33,510 bases of DNA from Candidatus Poribacteria bacterium (GCA_016866785.1 VGLH01000035.1:1-33510); one strand, 5' to 3'; counted from the stretch's first letter, positions 7,648-15,514 are shown. Notes: a model not told the origin generated them from the sequence alone. Made by a program: numbers and translations.

Positions 7648-8580
7648 GTGCCAGCAGTAGGGATCAAGCGTTGCGGTGTTCGTCGGGAGGCGGTGCGAGG
7701 CGCACTGGAGCACGTGCTGGACGAGATCGCGCCGAGGGTGAGCTCGCCTGTCCTCATCAAGCCGAACTTCCTGTCGAGCGGCAATCAGCTCGCGTCCACT
7801 CACGCCGATGCTGTTCGCGGCGTGCTCGACGTTCTGATGCAGTTGCCGAACGCGCCAGACGAGGTGCTCATCGCAGAGGGTGGGAACGAGAAGTACAGCG
7901 GAGAGGCGTTCGAGAATTTCGGCTACGGCGCATTGGCTGGCGAGTACGGCGTTGCGATCCGACTGATGGACCTGCATCAGGAGACGGAGTGGGAGGAGGC
8001 GGAGATCGAGCTCGCGGACGGCGGAACATGGCGCGTCGGCGTGCCGATGACCGTGCTCAGATGCCCCACTACGATCTCGGTGGCGGTTGCCAAGACGCAT
8101 GATGTCCTCTACACAACCCTGGCGCTCAAGAACATGATCATGGGGTCTGTCCGGCAGAACGATCGCGTCAAGATGCACGGGTACATGACGCATGGCGAGC
8201 GGCAAGTCGGACGAGAGTCCCAGATACTCAATCGGAACCTGATTCGCCTGGCTGCCTGGCTCACGCCGAGCATCGCGGTCATCGACGGCGTCGAAGGGCT
8301 ACAAGGGAACGGTCCCGGTGGAACCGACGTCGTCCGCCTCGGCACGGCGTTTGCCGGATCGGATGTGTGGGCGGTCGATGCGGTCTGTTCGCAGGCGATG
8401 GGGTTCGAGCCGCGCGATCTCGGCGTGTTCGTCTACGCGGCTGAGCGCGGCTTGGGAGTCGTCGATATCGCCGATATCGAGATGCGCGGAGACGGTTTGG
8501 ACGAGATCGCGCGGGCGTTCACCCCTCACGAGCGCTACCCGTTCCAGCGCCAATGGCGCGAGGAAGGCGTGCGGTTCTGA
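7648..8580 (+). CDS. DUF362 domain-containing protein
   Basis: The 310-residue product shows the DUF362 hallmarks: an early VLIKPNFLS strand-loop, EVLIAEGG, VAVAKTHDVLYTTLALKNMIMG, and VIDGVEGLQGNGP, followed by GSDVWAVDAVCSQAMGF. DUF362 proteins are often found alone or fused to ferredoxin domains; their biochemical role is not established. No 4Fe-4S ferredoxin Cys cluster is present here. The start is taken as GTG at 7648 because GAGAGGA lies at 7635-7641 with six-base spacing; an upstream TTG at 7621 would add nine residues without a comparable ribosome site. It follows the metallopeptidase by 40 bases and is followed 30 bases later by the SRAP gene, so co-transcription is likely. Confidence 0.85.
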   Translation: MPAVGIKRCGVRREAVRGALEHVLDEIAPRVSSPVLIKPNFLSSGNQLASTHADAVRGVLDVLMQLPNAPDEVLIAEGGNEKYSGEAFENFGYGALAGEYGVAIRLMDLHQETEWEEAEIELADGGTWRVGVPMTVLRCPTTISVAVAKTHDVLYTTLALKNMIMGSVRQNDRVKMHGYMTHGERQVGRESQILNRNLIRLAAWLTPSIAVIDGVEGLQGNGPGGTDVVRLGTAFAGSDVWAVDAVCSQAMGFEPRDLGVFVYAAERGLGVVDIADIEMRGDGLDEIARAFTPHERYPFQRQWREEGVRF

Positions 8581-8610
8581 GCCCGGAGCGCGTCGCGGAG
8601 GAAGACGGCG

Positions 8611-9294
8611 ATGTGCGGTCGATTCACCATGGCGACGCCCAGTCCAGAACTCGCGCGGCTGTTCGACCTCGAAGAGATGCCGACCGTGGCGCCGCGATAC
8701 AACGTATCCCCGACCCAGAACGTCCTTGGGATTCGGGCCCGGGGCGAGGACGGTTCCCAACGCGAGGCGGCATGGCTCCGTTGGGGATTGATCCCCGGCT
8801 GGGCGAAGGACCCGTCCATTGGCGCTCGGATGATCAATGCGCGGTCGGAGACCGCCGCCGAAAAGCCGTCGTTCAGAACGCCGTTGCGACGGAGGCGATG
8901 CCTGATTCCCGCCGACGGGTTCTACGAGTGGCGGCGGACGGGTTCCCAGAAACAGCCCTACCTGGTGCGAGTGCGCGGCGGCGAGCCCTTCGCGTTCGGC
9001 GGAATCTGGGATGTGTGGCGGCAGGGCGACGACGTTGTCATCGAGTCCTGCGCCATTCTCACGACCGAGCCGAATGACCTGATGGTGTCGATCCACGACC
9101 GGATGCCCGTCATCATCCGTCCCGAGGAGTTCGACCTGTGGATTGACCCATCCATGCAGAAGCCCGGCGATATCGCTCACCTCATGGCTCCCTTCCCAGC
9201 ATCCGAGATGGACGCGATTGCCGTGACCACGCGGGTCAACAATCCTGCCAACGACGATCCCCAATGCGCAGTGCCGGCTGCGGCGATCTCCTAG
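8611..9294 (+). CDS. SRAP-family abasic-site DNA-protein crosslink protein (YedK/HMCES-like)
   Basis: SRAP proteins crosslink through the N-terminal Cys2 to abasic sites in single-stranded DNA, protecting them from cleavage. All key residues are visible in this 227-residue protein: MCGRF with Cys2, the PRYNVSPTQ loop with Asn ~31, NARSET, CLIPADGFYEW with Glu ~106, and SIHDRMPVI with His ~162. Length is normal. GGAGGA at 8598-8603 serves the ATG. Its presence a few genes downstream of recA fits a DNA-damage role, though the intervening metallopeptidase and DUF362 genes have no obvious link to repair. It is the last gene of the long rightward run that begins with the lolA-like gene. Confidence 0.95.
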   Translation: MCGRFTMATPSPELARLFDLEEMPTVAPRYNVSPTQNVLGIRARGEDGSQREAAWLRWGLIPGWAKDPSIGARMINARSETAAEKPSFRTPLRRRRCLIPADGFYEWRRTGSQKQPYLVRVRGGEPFAFGGIWDVWRQGDDVVIESCAILTTEPNDLMVSIHDRMPVIIRPEEFDLWIDPSMQKPGDIAHLMAPFPASEMDAIAVTTRVNNPANDDPQCAVPAAAIS

Positions 9295-9475
9295 CCAGAG
9301 AGCGACGGCCCGCGTTCCCGGTTGCGTCGTCCTTGATCCGTCGGTCGCTGAATCGACGTCAGGCTCGCCGACAGCGCTCCATGTGAGGGATTCTCTCAGC
9401 CGCGTACGAGGCTCCCGTCGTCTGATATCATGTGGAGATGAACCGAGCTGCGGATCACCTCGAAGAGGCACACAC

Positions 9476-10333
9476 ATGAAGCGAATCGCCGTCGCGCTCG
9501 TCGCGCTTTCGGTCGCCATCGGTGCGCACGCCGATCAGGCTGCTGTCACCAAGAAGCTCGGGGAGTTCAAGGACCTCGTCGGCTACTGGACGCTCGACGG
9601 GAACCTGCAGGACTCCTCCGGTAACGCACATCACGGGAAGATCCAGGGAGACCCCGCCGCGTTCACGTGGGTCGAGGGCGTCAACGGAGGCAAGGCACTT
9701 CACGCCGACACCGCCCGTTTCGTGGGTTCCTACATCGACATCGCCGCGCCCATCGGCTCCAAGTTCGATTCCCCCAAGGCGAGCTGCGTCGTCTGGGCGA
9801 CGTTGGAGCCCAGGGCTGGCAACTACTGGCACTCCATCGTCGAGCGGAACAATCTGTGGTACGTCGAGACGGAAACCAAGCCCGCCGAATGGAAGGACAA
9901 CGCGGTCGTCGTGCGCCTGTACGACGTGGTTGCCGTCGGCGGCGGCGGGTCGGGTCAGATCCGCGACAACACGAACGTAACCGTCAAAGACGGCGTTTGG
10001 GCGCAGTACGGCTGGTCGTATGACGGATCGAAGATCCGCGTCTACCTGAACGGCACGAAGGTGCTGGAGGCAGCCTACGCCGGCGGGTTGGGCCCGACGA
10101 AAGACACTCCGAAGGCTCCTCCTGCCGACAAGGGCAAGAACTACAACCTGAGCATTGCCACGTGGCAGCAGCGCGACGACTGGTTCAAGGGAGCCATCGA
10201 CGCGTTCGCCTACATCACGGACGTGCTGACCGACGCGGACTTCAAGGCGCTGAATGACGCGATGAACGCCCCGCTTGCCGTCGAACCGAAGGGCAAGGCC
10301 GCCGCCGCATGGGGAGGGCTGAAGCAGCAGTAG
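9476..10333 (+). CDS. Secreted LamG-domain protein with conserved C-terminal tail
   Basis: The 285-residue product starts at ATG 9476, preceded by GAAGAGG. Residues 1-20 form a signal peptide (VALVALSVAIGAHA-D). A concanavalin-like LamG/Laminin_G_3 domain follows: LVGYWTLDGNLQDSSGNAHHG, then VWAQYGWSYDGSKIRVYLNGTKV, then WFKGAIDAFAYITDVLTDADF, which is the standard LamG ending. Such domains commonly bind glycans or adhesive ligands outside the cell. The last 17 residues, VEPKGKAAAAWGGLKQQ, match the tails of three other exported proteins here (genes at 15515, 30828 and 31661). A frame extension to 9383 was not used because it lacks a ribosome site and would bury the signal peptide. The ligand is not predictable. 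Confidence 0.9.
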   Translation: MKRIAVALVALSVAIGAHADQAAVTKKLGEFKDLVGYWTLDGNLQDSSGNAHHGKIQGDPAAFTWVEGVNGGKALHADTARFVGSYIDIAAPIGSKFDSPKASCVVWATLEPRAGNYWHSIVERNNLWYVETETKPAEWKDNAVVVRLYDVVAVGGGGSGQIRDNTNVTVKDGVWAQYGWSYDGSKIRVYLNGTKVLEAAYAGGLGPTKDTPKAPPADKGKNYNLSIATWQQRDDWFKGAIDAFAYITDVLTDADFKALNDAMNAPLAVEPKGKAAAAWGGLKQQ

Positions 10334-10370
10334 TTGGTGGAGCCCGCGTCGTGTTCGGAGATGGTAGCTC

Positions 10371-10416
10371 GCCGTCGCGTAACGCGTGCCTTGCGCGCCA
10401 CGCGACGGCGCGTTAC
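10371..10416. repeat. Two interleaved perfect inverted repeats (pseudoknot-like order)
   Basis: Arm A, GCCGTCGCG (10371-10379), pairs with A', CGCGACGGC (10401-10409). Arm B, GTAACGCG (10379-10386), pairs with B', CGCGTTAC (10409-10416). The order A-B-A'-B' means the two stems cannot nest: they form a pseudoknot or two mutually exclusive hairpins. It lies 38 bases after the LamG stop and ~115 bases before the small membrane-protein gene. No U-run follows. Confidence 0.6.
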
Positions 10417-10531
10417 CGTACTGGATGCCGAGTCCTGGTGAGGTGCGGGAGGCGCCATCGGTTCTCTCGGAGTCGGGCGGCCTCGCCTCGGTCAGCCGTC
10501 CGCCTCCCACACCGGGATAGGGGGTACGGCA

Positions 10532-10912
10532 ATGGGCATCGGGCAGCGTCTACTCACCGGTCTGTTCGCCGGTGCCATCATCGGCGTCGTGGTCGGAGCC
10601 ATCGCACAGGGTCTGGTTCCGTCGCAGGAGAGTTGGATCGTCGGCGCGATCGGCGGGGGCTTCATCGGCCTCTATGTCGGGCCCGTCGTCGGCATCCTTC
10701 TCGGCATCATCCCGTGGCTTCTGCGCAGCGTCCTGCACTGCCTCATCGGCGGAGCCATCATCGGAACGGTCGTCGGCATCGCGCTCTGGCAGGTTCAGTC
10801 TGAGGTCGATCGATGGCCCGTCAGCAGCCTGCCCATCGGCTTGGGCGTCGGGCTGGGAATGGTGTTTCTCGTCGGCACGTCGAAACGTCGCGCGCAGGAG
10901 CCGGCTGCCTAG
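10532..10912 (+). CDS. Small glycine-rich integral membrane protein
   Basis: This 126-residue protein is almost wholly hydrophobic, with about four membrane segments (near residues 7-27, 35-62, 66-90 and 99-118). They are rich in GxxxG and GxxxA spacings (FAGAIIGVVVGAI, GAIGGGFIGLYVGPVVGILLG, GGAIIGTVVGIAL, GLGVGLGMVFLVG), the glycine-zipper pattern used for tight helix packing. The C-terminus is short and basic (TSKRRAQEPAA), probably cytoplasmic. A run of G residues at ~10520-10524 can act as the ribosome site for the ATG. No family was recognised; the repeated GAIIG/GVVVG units suggest internal duplication of a two-helix unit. Role is unknown. Confidence 0.75.
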   Translation: MGIGQRLLTGLFAGAIIGVVVGAIAQGLVPSQESWIVGAIGGGFIGLYVGPVVGILLGIIPWLLRSVLHCLIGGAIIGTVVGIALWQVQSEVDRWPVSSLPIGLGVGLGMVFLVGTSKRRAQEPAA

Positions 10913-10922
10913 CCCGTCGGGG

Positions 10923-11771
10923 TCACAGCTTCTGCAGGTGGGTCTTCATCAAGACCGCCGATATCGTCGATGTCAGTAGCACAACCATCAGCATGGCGGA
11001 GTAGACCGGCAGGTCGATGAGACCTTTCTCGTAGCCGAACGACGCCGCGATGATGCCGAAGCTCAGCCGGTAGTTGAACAGCAGGCCGGCGAACAACGGG
11101 ATCGGCTTGGGCACCCTCGGCTTGACGGCGAGATACGTCGAGACGAACTTCCCACCGTACGCGACTGCCCCCAACGTGAGAGAGCGGAACCTACGAAGAG
11201 CGGCGCAGGGAGCACGAGCGTCAGCCAACTGACTCCTTCGAACATGAGAATCAGCGAGAGCATGTTCAGGACGTCGACGACCATCGCAGCGCTGAGGAGC
11301 ATCTGCGAGAACCGTCGGTCAAGCGCCTGCTTGTCTTTCAGGACCGCATAGACCAGCGCCAGCGAGGTCGTCGACAGGCCGATCCCAAGCAGCATCGAGG
11401 ACTGCCCCGACACGCGGAACACGTAGAGAGCAGTTGCCGCGACAAGCGCGAACGGCAGCATATACGATATCGCGCCGATGAACAGGCTCTCCCGCCAGTA
11501 CCGAGCGAGGAGCCGCGCATCGGTTTCGAAGCTCGCGAAGAACATGATGCCCAGCAGGCCGAAGTTGGCGGGAAGGTCATCCAGTCCGCCGGTGTCTCGG
11601 GATTCAGGTTCCCTGCGATCACGCCGGCGACGATCTCAACCATGGCGACACTGATACCGCCTTGATGGATATCACCGCGGCGAGCAGCACGAGCGCCACG
11701 ACCACAAATGAATGGGCTCCGAGCGTGGATCCCTCCGCGGCCCGTTCTGGTGGCTCCGGACGCGCGTTCAC
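10923..11771 (-). pseudogene. Decayed CPA2-type cation:proton antiporter
   Basis: Antiporter-like membrane segments continue across four reading-frame pieces on the minus strand. From GTG 11771, SFVVVALVLLAAVISIKAV reads to about 11645. A second frame gives MVEIVAGVIAGNLNPE to about 11595. A third gives LDDLPANFGLLGIMFFASF, through the ALVYAV and VVDVLNMLSLIL segments, to about 11180. A fourth gives TLGAVAYGGKFVSTYLA and LFAGLLFNYRLSFGIIAASF to the stop at 10923. Each junction is consistent with a one-base loss, so the final frame equals the first. In addition, roughly three membrane segments expected between the VLPAPLFVG and TLGAVAYGG regions are missing. The original would have belonged to the KefB/NhaA-like CPA2 superfamily, exchanging Na+ or K+ for H+. 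It is the last member of the leftward gene run. Assembly error is possible, but the internal deletion argues for real decay. Confidence 0.75.
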
Positions 11772-11809
11772 ATGATGGCTCAGTTGGGTGGTTCGTCTGT
11801 CTGACAGGT

Positions 11810-13216
11810 CTACGGCTGGGAGCCCGTCGCTGGACTCAGCCGGATGAAGACCGTCGTCTCGAGACGCTCGCGCAGTTCGCACGTGTGCTGACCGTCGTCG
11901 AAGCCGTCGGCGCGAAGCGTGATCCGGTACGTGCCCGTCGGGAGTCCGGTTACATGAGCCTCGGCGCAGGAGAATACCTCGCCCACGAGGCGGCCGTCCA
12001 GGAGCAACTTGATGCCGTCGGGAGGTCCGAAGGGCGACCAAACAACGACCAAGCGCGACGAGCCCGCTGAGCTCGGTGACAGCTCGAGGTCCGCGCGGAC
12101 CGACGGCGCGCGTAACTCCAGCGTGGATGCCTTGGCGAAGCCGACGAACTGTGCCTTGCCGGGAGCAGGACTCTCGCTGCGCCACGTCGCGACCTGGTAC
12201 TGCCCGTCCGGCAGGTTCCTCAGCACGAACTCTTGGGACCGCGTGTCTGTCTGACCCACCTGGTCGCGCCGGACCCCCGTCAGGCGTTGCGCGAGGATGC
12301 CACCCTTGGGTGGCAGATGCAGCAACGCGTCCAGCGGCAGCTCGTCTTGCGTGTGACGGACAGAGACCCACTGCCCCGGCTCCACGTGTGCCAACACGAG
12401 GTCTGCGGTGCCGGGCATGGATATGGGCAAAGGCTCCGAGTTGCCCGAGGACGGGACGGGACCGACGACGGACATCTCGGCGGCCGATCCAGCCGACACA
12501 TGGACGACCTGGCGACGTTCCGAGTCCGTGTCGAACCAGAAGGTCACCGCGTAGTCGCCCGGGAGCAGAGGCGGGGAGGTCAAGACAACAGCCCCAGACG
12601 CGCGGTCCGACACGCGCAGGACGCCCAGGGGCAAGGCACGGCCGTCGGAGCCGTCGTCGACGACCGCGACCAGCGCCGCTGACGGGACTCGGTCGGCGCG
12701 GACCCGAATGGTTCCAAGCGCTGATCCGACCACGCGGACGATCAACGACTGCACGACGATGCGGGCGTACTGCGACAGTTCGCGCCCGGCGGCACGGAAC
12801 CTCTGAACGTGCATGTCCGCGCGAGCATCGGGTTGGTAGAGCCGTACGGCGACGTCCGCGATACCAGGCGCTTCGCCCTCGGACTGGCGAAGAATCTGGG
12901 CGTAGATCACGAAGTCTGCGGGGGACTCGGACACGATCTGAGGAGTGTCCGCCTCGAGCGACGGTCCCTCGGTCGTCTTTACGCTTCCGTCGAACACGAT
13001 GTTGGGCTGCGTGGCGAGTTCGAGCGCCAGGGCAGCGCTCAGGTCCGTCGCGTATGCGTCGAACTCGGGTCGGAGGTCCGCCGGTACTGTGACGAACGCC
13101 GCAACGATAGGCGCATCGCGGGCTTCGAGCGCGTGCGTCGTGCCCGCCAGGATGGTCAGCGCAGCAGAACACGCGCATAGAGCGGCGAGCATCCGCCTCG
13201 GACTACGGGGAGCCAT
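11810..13216 (-). CDS. Secreted multi-domain beta protein of unknown function
   Basis: The 468-residue product begins with a signal peptide (LAALCACSAALTILAGTTHA). Residues ~35-165 alternate strand and helix with ADFVIYAQILRQ and VAVRLYQPDA, recalling the TolB-N/CsgG-type domains that build peptides from 'name plus variable' terms. The middle part carries several short beta modules (LLPGDYAVTFWFDTDSERRQVVHVSAG; LRNLPDGQYQVATW). The C-terminal ~80 residues resemble a PEGA/carboxypeptidase-regulatory repeat (DGIKLLLDGRLVGEV ... GLPTGTYRITLRADGF). Its start overlaps the end of the upstream lipoprotein gene by 14 bases, so the two are probably translationally coupled and act together at the cell envelope. 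No enzyme motif was seen. Confidence 0.82.
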   Translation of the reverse strand: MAPRSPRRMLAALCACSAALTILAGTTHALEARDAPIVAAFVTVPADLRPEFDAYATDLSAALALELATQPNIVFDGSVKTTEGPSLEADTPQIVSESPADFVIYAQILRQSEGEAPGIADVAVRLYQPDARADMHVQRFRAAGRELSQYARIVVQSLIVRVVGSALGTIRVRADRVPSAALVAVVDDGSDGRALPLGVLRVSDRASGAVVLTSPPLLPGDYAVTFWFDTDSERRQVVHVSAGSAAEMSVVGPVPSSGNSEPLPISMPGTADLVLAHVEPGQWVSVRHTQDELPLDALLHLPPKGGILAQRLTGVRRDQVGQTDTRSQEFVLRNLPDGQYQVATWRSESPAPGKAQFVGFAKASTLELRAPSVRADLELSPSSAGSSRLVVVWSPFGPPDGIKLLLDGRLVGEVFSCAEAHVTGLPTGTYRITLRADGFDDGQHTCELRERLETTVFIRLSPATGSQP

Positions 13217-15179
13217 TGGCGGCCGCTCCTGGCTGGGCGTTCTCGTCGTGCGCCGTCCACCGCCGTATCTCGCGCCCCGAGGCAGCGTCGATCACGCGGA
13301 ATGTCCATTGAACCGGCGTCGGGTTCTCCGGCGTCGCCGGTGACTCGAATGCGTATTCGAGCAGATGGGTCGCGCCCAGGGCACGAACGGCGGCGACGTA
13401 CGCCGCGTCGTCACTCGGCGCGGGCACGCGGTAGGTCGTCGCCATGGGTTCGACGACGGCGACGCCTGCGTCGGTAAGAGCCGATACGAGGCCGTCGTGC
13501 GCTTGGCTGAACGGCTGTATGGGCGCGGACCCGCTGGGCGACAGCCAGACGCGAGCATCGGGACCGAAGGCATCGATCCAGTCGGTTCCTGCTGCGGCGT
13601 CGCGCGCCAGGTCATGGAGTGATGGGTCGAGGTCCCCGGACAAGATGCGGTCCGGATCGATGAGATGTCCCGACCAACGGACGATTCCGTCCTGTGAGTC
13701 GACGAGCCGCATGTAGAGCCCATCAGGCTCCGAACGATACAGGAGCACCGACGTAGCCCCGGGAAGAGCGGCGCGAAGGGCGTTCCATGACGTGTACGCC
13801 AGCGGATCGCTGGGCGTACGGAGCATCGGGTAGAGCCAGCGCGGTTTCACCGTTGGCGCTCCGAGCTTCTCGACGACTGGCATGCGCGTCAGCACACCTG
13901 CTGTGACTGCCTCCTCGGCAATCTCGGTCTCCCAAGACTCGGCAGGCTCGCCGGGTTCATTGTCCACGCGCACTAGGAGAGTCGCCTCCGAGGCGGCCGC
14001 TTCGGGCAAGCCCTCGGCGAGCGAGCGAGTCTCCTCGAAGCGACGTTCCAGGAGATCGAGGGTCGCGAAAGCGTCGGAAGTCGGGTCCTCGGAGGTGAGC
14101 TCGATGGGCACCGAGTACGTCAGGAGCTTCGTGACGCCTTTGCCGACAACCAAATCCAAGTTGGGAGCCCACCGCAGCGGACTGGCTCCGAACGCCAGTT
14201 GCGCGAGCTCGTCTTCGCCCAGCAAGTCGCTGCGTTCGAGCGTGTCCACAACGGCAAAACCACGTCCTCGCAGCGTCGCAGAGAGGGCTCGACCGAAGGC
14301 TGCCGACGTTCGCGGATTGGCTGCTCGGGCGCGCGGGATCAGCCATAGCCGGTCAGACGAAGGCTGGATGAGGTGCAAAGGCAGAGCGTTCGTGACTCCG
14401 GGAGCGATGCTCTCCCAGATGAGCTCTGCCGGGGCGTCAGACATGCCCTTCAGGTCGACACCGACCGGTATGAGCCGAGAGTCGACGACCATGCCGGATC
14501 GCAGATCGACGAGTCGCGCCAGGATCACGGCACGGAACTGCGCGGCGAGCGCGCGGTAGTCGAGGGCGTCCGCCTGCCCGGCTCGCTCCTCCTGAGCCAT
14601 GCCGGCGAAGTTGACCAGCTCGACCAACGCTCGACCTTCGGCGTGTCGAGGCGCCTCGAACGTCAGCTCGGAAGACGACAGGCGAGACACCGAGGAGATG
14701 CGCGTGCCGTCGACATACACCTGTATCGTCGCGTCGAAGCCTGCGCCGCGGACTGTGACCGTCGTCCCTCCGTCCGGGGCTACACGCGCCGGTTCCACGG
14801 ACTCGACGCGGAGGGACGGCACGTATTCGAACGCGTCGGGCAGGCTGACGATGCGACGACCGGTGGTGACTCGGATGCTGACGCGCCCTGGGCGGCTGGG
14901 CGGCGCGAGGACGACCAGTTCGGCGTCTGTGGGCGTCGATGGGAAGACGCCGCGCACTTCCGCCGGGCGGTCTCCGAAGTAGACGGCGACGGGCGGCTGA
15001 ACTGGAATGCCTGCCAGCCGCATGCGGACCACGATGCCGCCTGCCTCTGTCGCGAAGCCGGGCACCAGCGGTCCTAGCCGCACCTGGGGCGCTGACGGCT
15101 CGATGATGATGGCGCTCTGTGGCGCGCATCCGATCAGGACGGTGGAGAGAATGAATGGCAGAACCGCGCGTGATCGCAT
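13203..15179 (-). CDS. IPT/TIG-domain lipoprotein with CsgG/TolB-like C-terminal part
   Basis: Counting from ATG 15179, the 658-residue product has a lipoprotein signal peptide (FILSTVLIGCAP, Cys at ~18). Two IPT/TIG immunoglobulin-like domains follow: residues ~30-120, and ~122-215 beginning VESVEPARVAPDGGTTVTVRGAGF. The rest is long and mixed; near the end GVAVVEPMATTYRV, AAVRALGATHLLEYAF and FRVIDAASGREIRRW follow the pattern of CsgG/LpoB-type periplasmic domains. A frame extension to 15260 adds an implausible N-terminus ahead of the signal peptide and was dropped. The ribosome site is weak. The gene lies 106 bases downstream of tRNA-Glu with no terminator seen, so it may be read from the tRNA promoter. 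Function is unknown; an envelope-bound scaffold is a reasonable guess. Confidence 0.85.
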   Translation of the reverse strand: MRSRAVLPFILSTVLIGCAPQSAIIIEPSAPQVRLGPLVPGFATEAGGIVVRMRLAGIPVQPPVAVYFGDRPAEVRGVFPSTPTDAELVVLAPPSRPGRVSIRVTTGRRIVSLPDAFEYVPSLRVESVEPARVAPDGGTTVTVRGAGFDATIQVYVDGTRISSVSRLSSSELTFEAPRHAEGRALVELVNFAGMAQEERAGQADALDYRALAAQFRAVILARLVDLRSGMVVDSRLIPVGVDLKGMSDAPAELIWESIAPGVTNALPLHLIQPSSDRLWLIPRARAANPRTSAAFGRALSATLRGRGFAVVDTLERSDLLGEDELAQLAFGASPLRWAPNLDLVVGKGVTKLLTYSVPIELTSEDPTSDAFATLDLLERRFEETRSLAEGLPEAAASEATLLVRVDNEPGEPAESWETEIAEEAVTAGVLTRMPVVEKLGAPTVKPRWLYPMLRTPSDPLAYTSWNALRAALPGATSVLLYRSEPDGLYMRLVDSQDGIVRWSGHLIDPDRILSGDLDPSLHDLARDAAAGTDWIDAFGPDARVWLSPSGSAPIQPFSQAHDGLVSALTDAGVAVVEPMATTYRVPAPSDDAAYVAAVRALGATHLLEYAFESPATPENPTPVQWTFRVIDAASGREIRRWTAHDENAQPGAAANGSP

Positions 15180-15284
15180 TCGTCGCAGAACCCATGTGAG
15201 ACCAGGATGGATGGTCGGGCACGCGACGGTACGGTAGCAGACGGGAAGCACAGCGCACAAGCCTACGCCGGTTGCGGAGCGGAA

Positions 15285-15362
15285 TGGCGTCCCCGACGGG
15301 ATTTGAACCCGTGTCGCCAGCGTGAAAGGCTGGTGTCCTGGGCCTGACTAGACGACGGGGAC
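15285..15362 (-). tRNA. tRNA-Glu (anticodon UUC)
   Basis: On the minus strand the acceptor stem is GTCCCCG (15362-15356) paired with CGGGGAC (15295-15289). The anticodon arm has stem CCAGC/GCTGG around loop CTTTCAC, with anticodon TTC at 15326-15324. The T-arm carries GGTTCAAAT, and the discriminator is G (15288). A CCA end is encoded at 15287-15285. All stems are intact. Confidence 0.97.
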
Positions 15363-15405
15363 GCGTGCGATGGGTCTGCCCAAACCAGGGTCTGAGCACG
15401 CGGCA

Positions 15406-15435
15406 ATTATACAGCGCGGCTGGAGAACCGGTCAA
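15406..15435 (-). promoter_or_regulatory. Near-consensus promoter of tRNA-Glu
   Basis: Read on the minus strand, TTGACC (15435-15430) and a perfect TATAAT (15411-15406) are 18 bases apart, about 43 bases before the tRNA 5' end. It is the best -10 box in the window. It may also supply the downstream lipoprotein and secreted-protein genes. Confidence 0.7.
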
Positions 15436-15465
15436 CACGATCGCCGTGACGACGCGGCAGCGAGC

Positions 15466-15502
15466 GCACGACGTCCTCCCCGCTTGGGGGAGGGCGTCGT
15501 GC
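15466..15502. terminator. Long hairpin after the secreted beta-protein gene (no U-run)
   Basis: GCACGACG (15466-15473), T, CCTCCCC (15475-15481) pair with GGGGAGG (15487-15493), G, CGTCGTGC (15495-15502), giving a 16-base-pair stem with one internal T/G position and a five-base loop. It lies 12 bases beyond the stop of the gene at 15515-16237. A U-run is absent, so it may be a factor-assisted terminator or a 3' mRNA stabiliser. Confidence 0.6.
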
Positions 15503-15514
15503 CGGGAAGTGGGG

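Noticed and set aside
11619-13178. A 519-codon minus-strand frame overlapping the secreted protein
   Set aside because: Most of it is an out-of-frame shadow; only its last ~45 codons, from 11771, contain real sequence, the first helix of the decayed antiporter.
15285-15362. tRNA-Glu as an integration (att) site
   Set aside because: No integrase, no repeat of the tRNA 3' end and no composition change is seen nearby.
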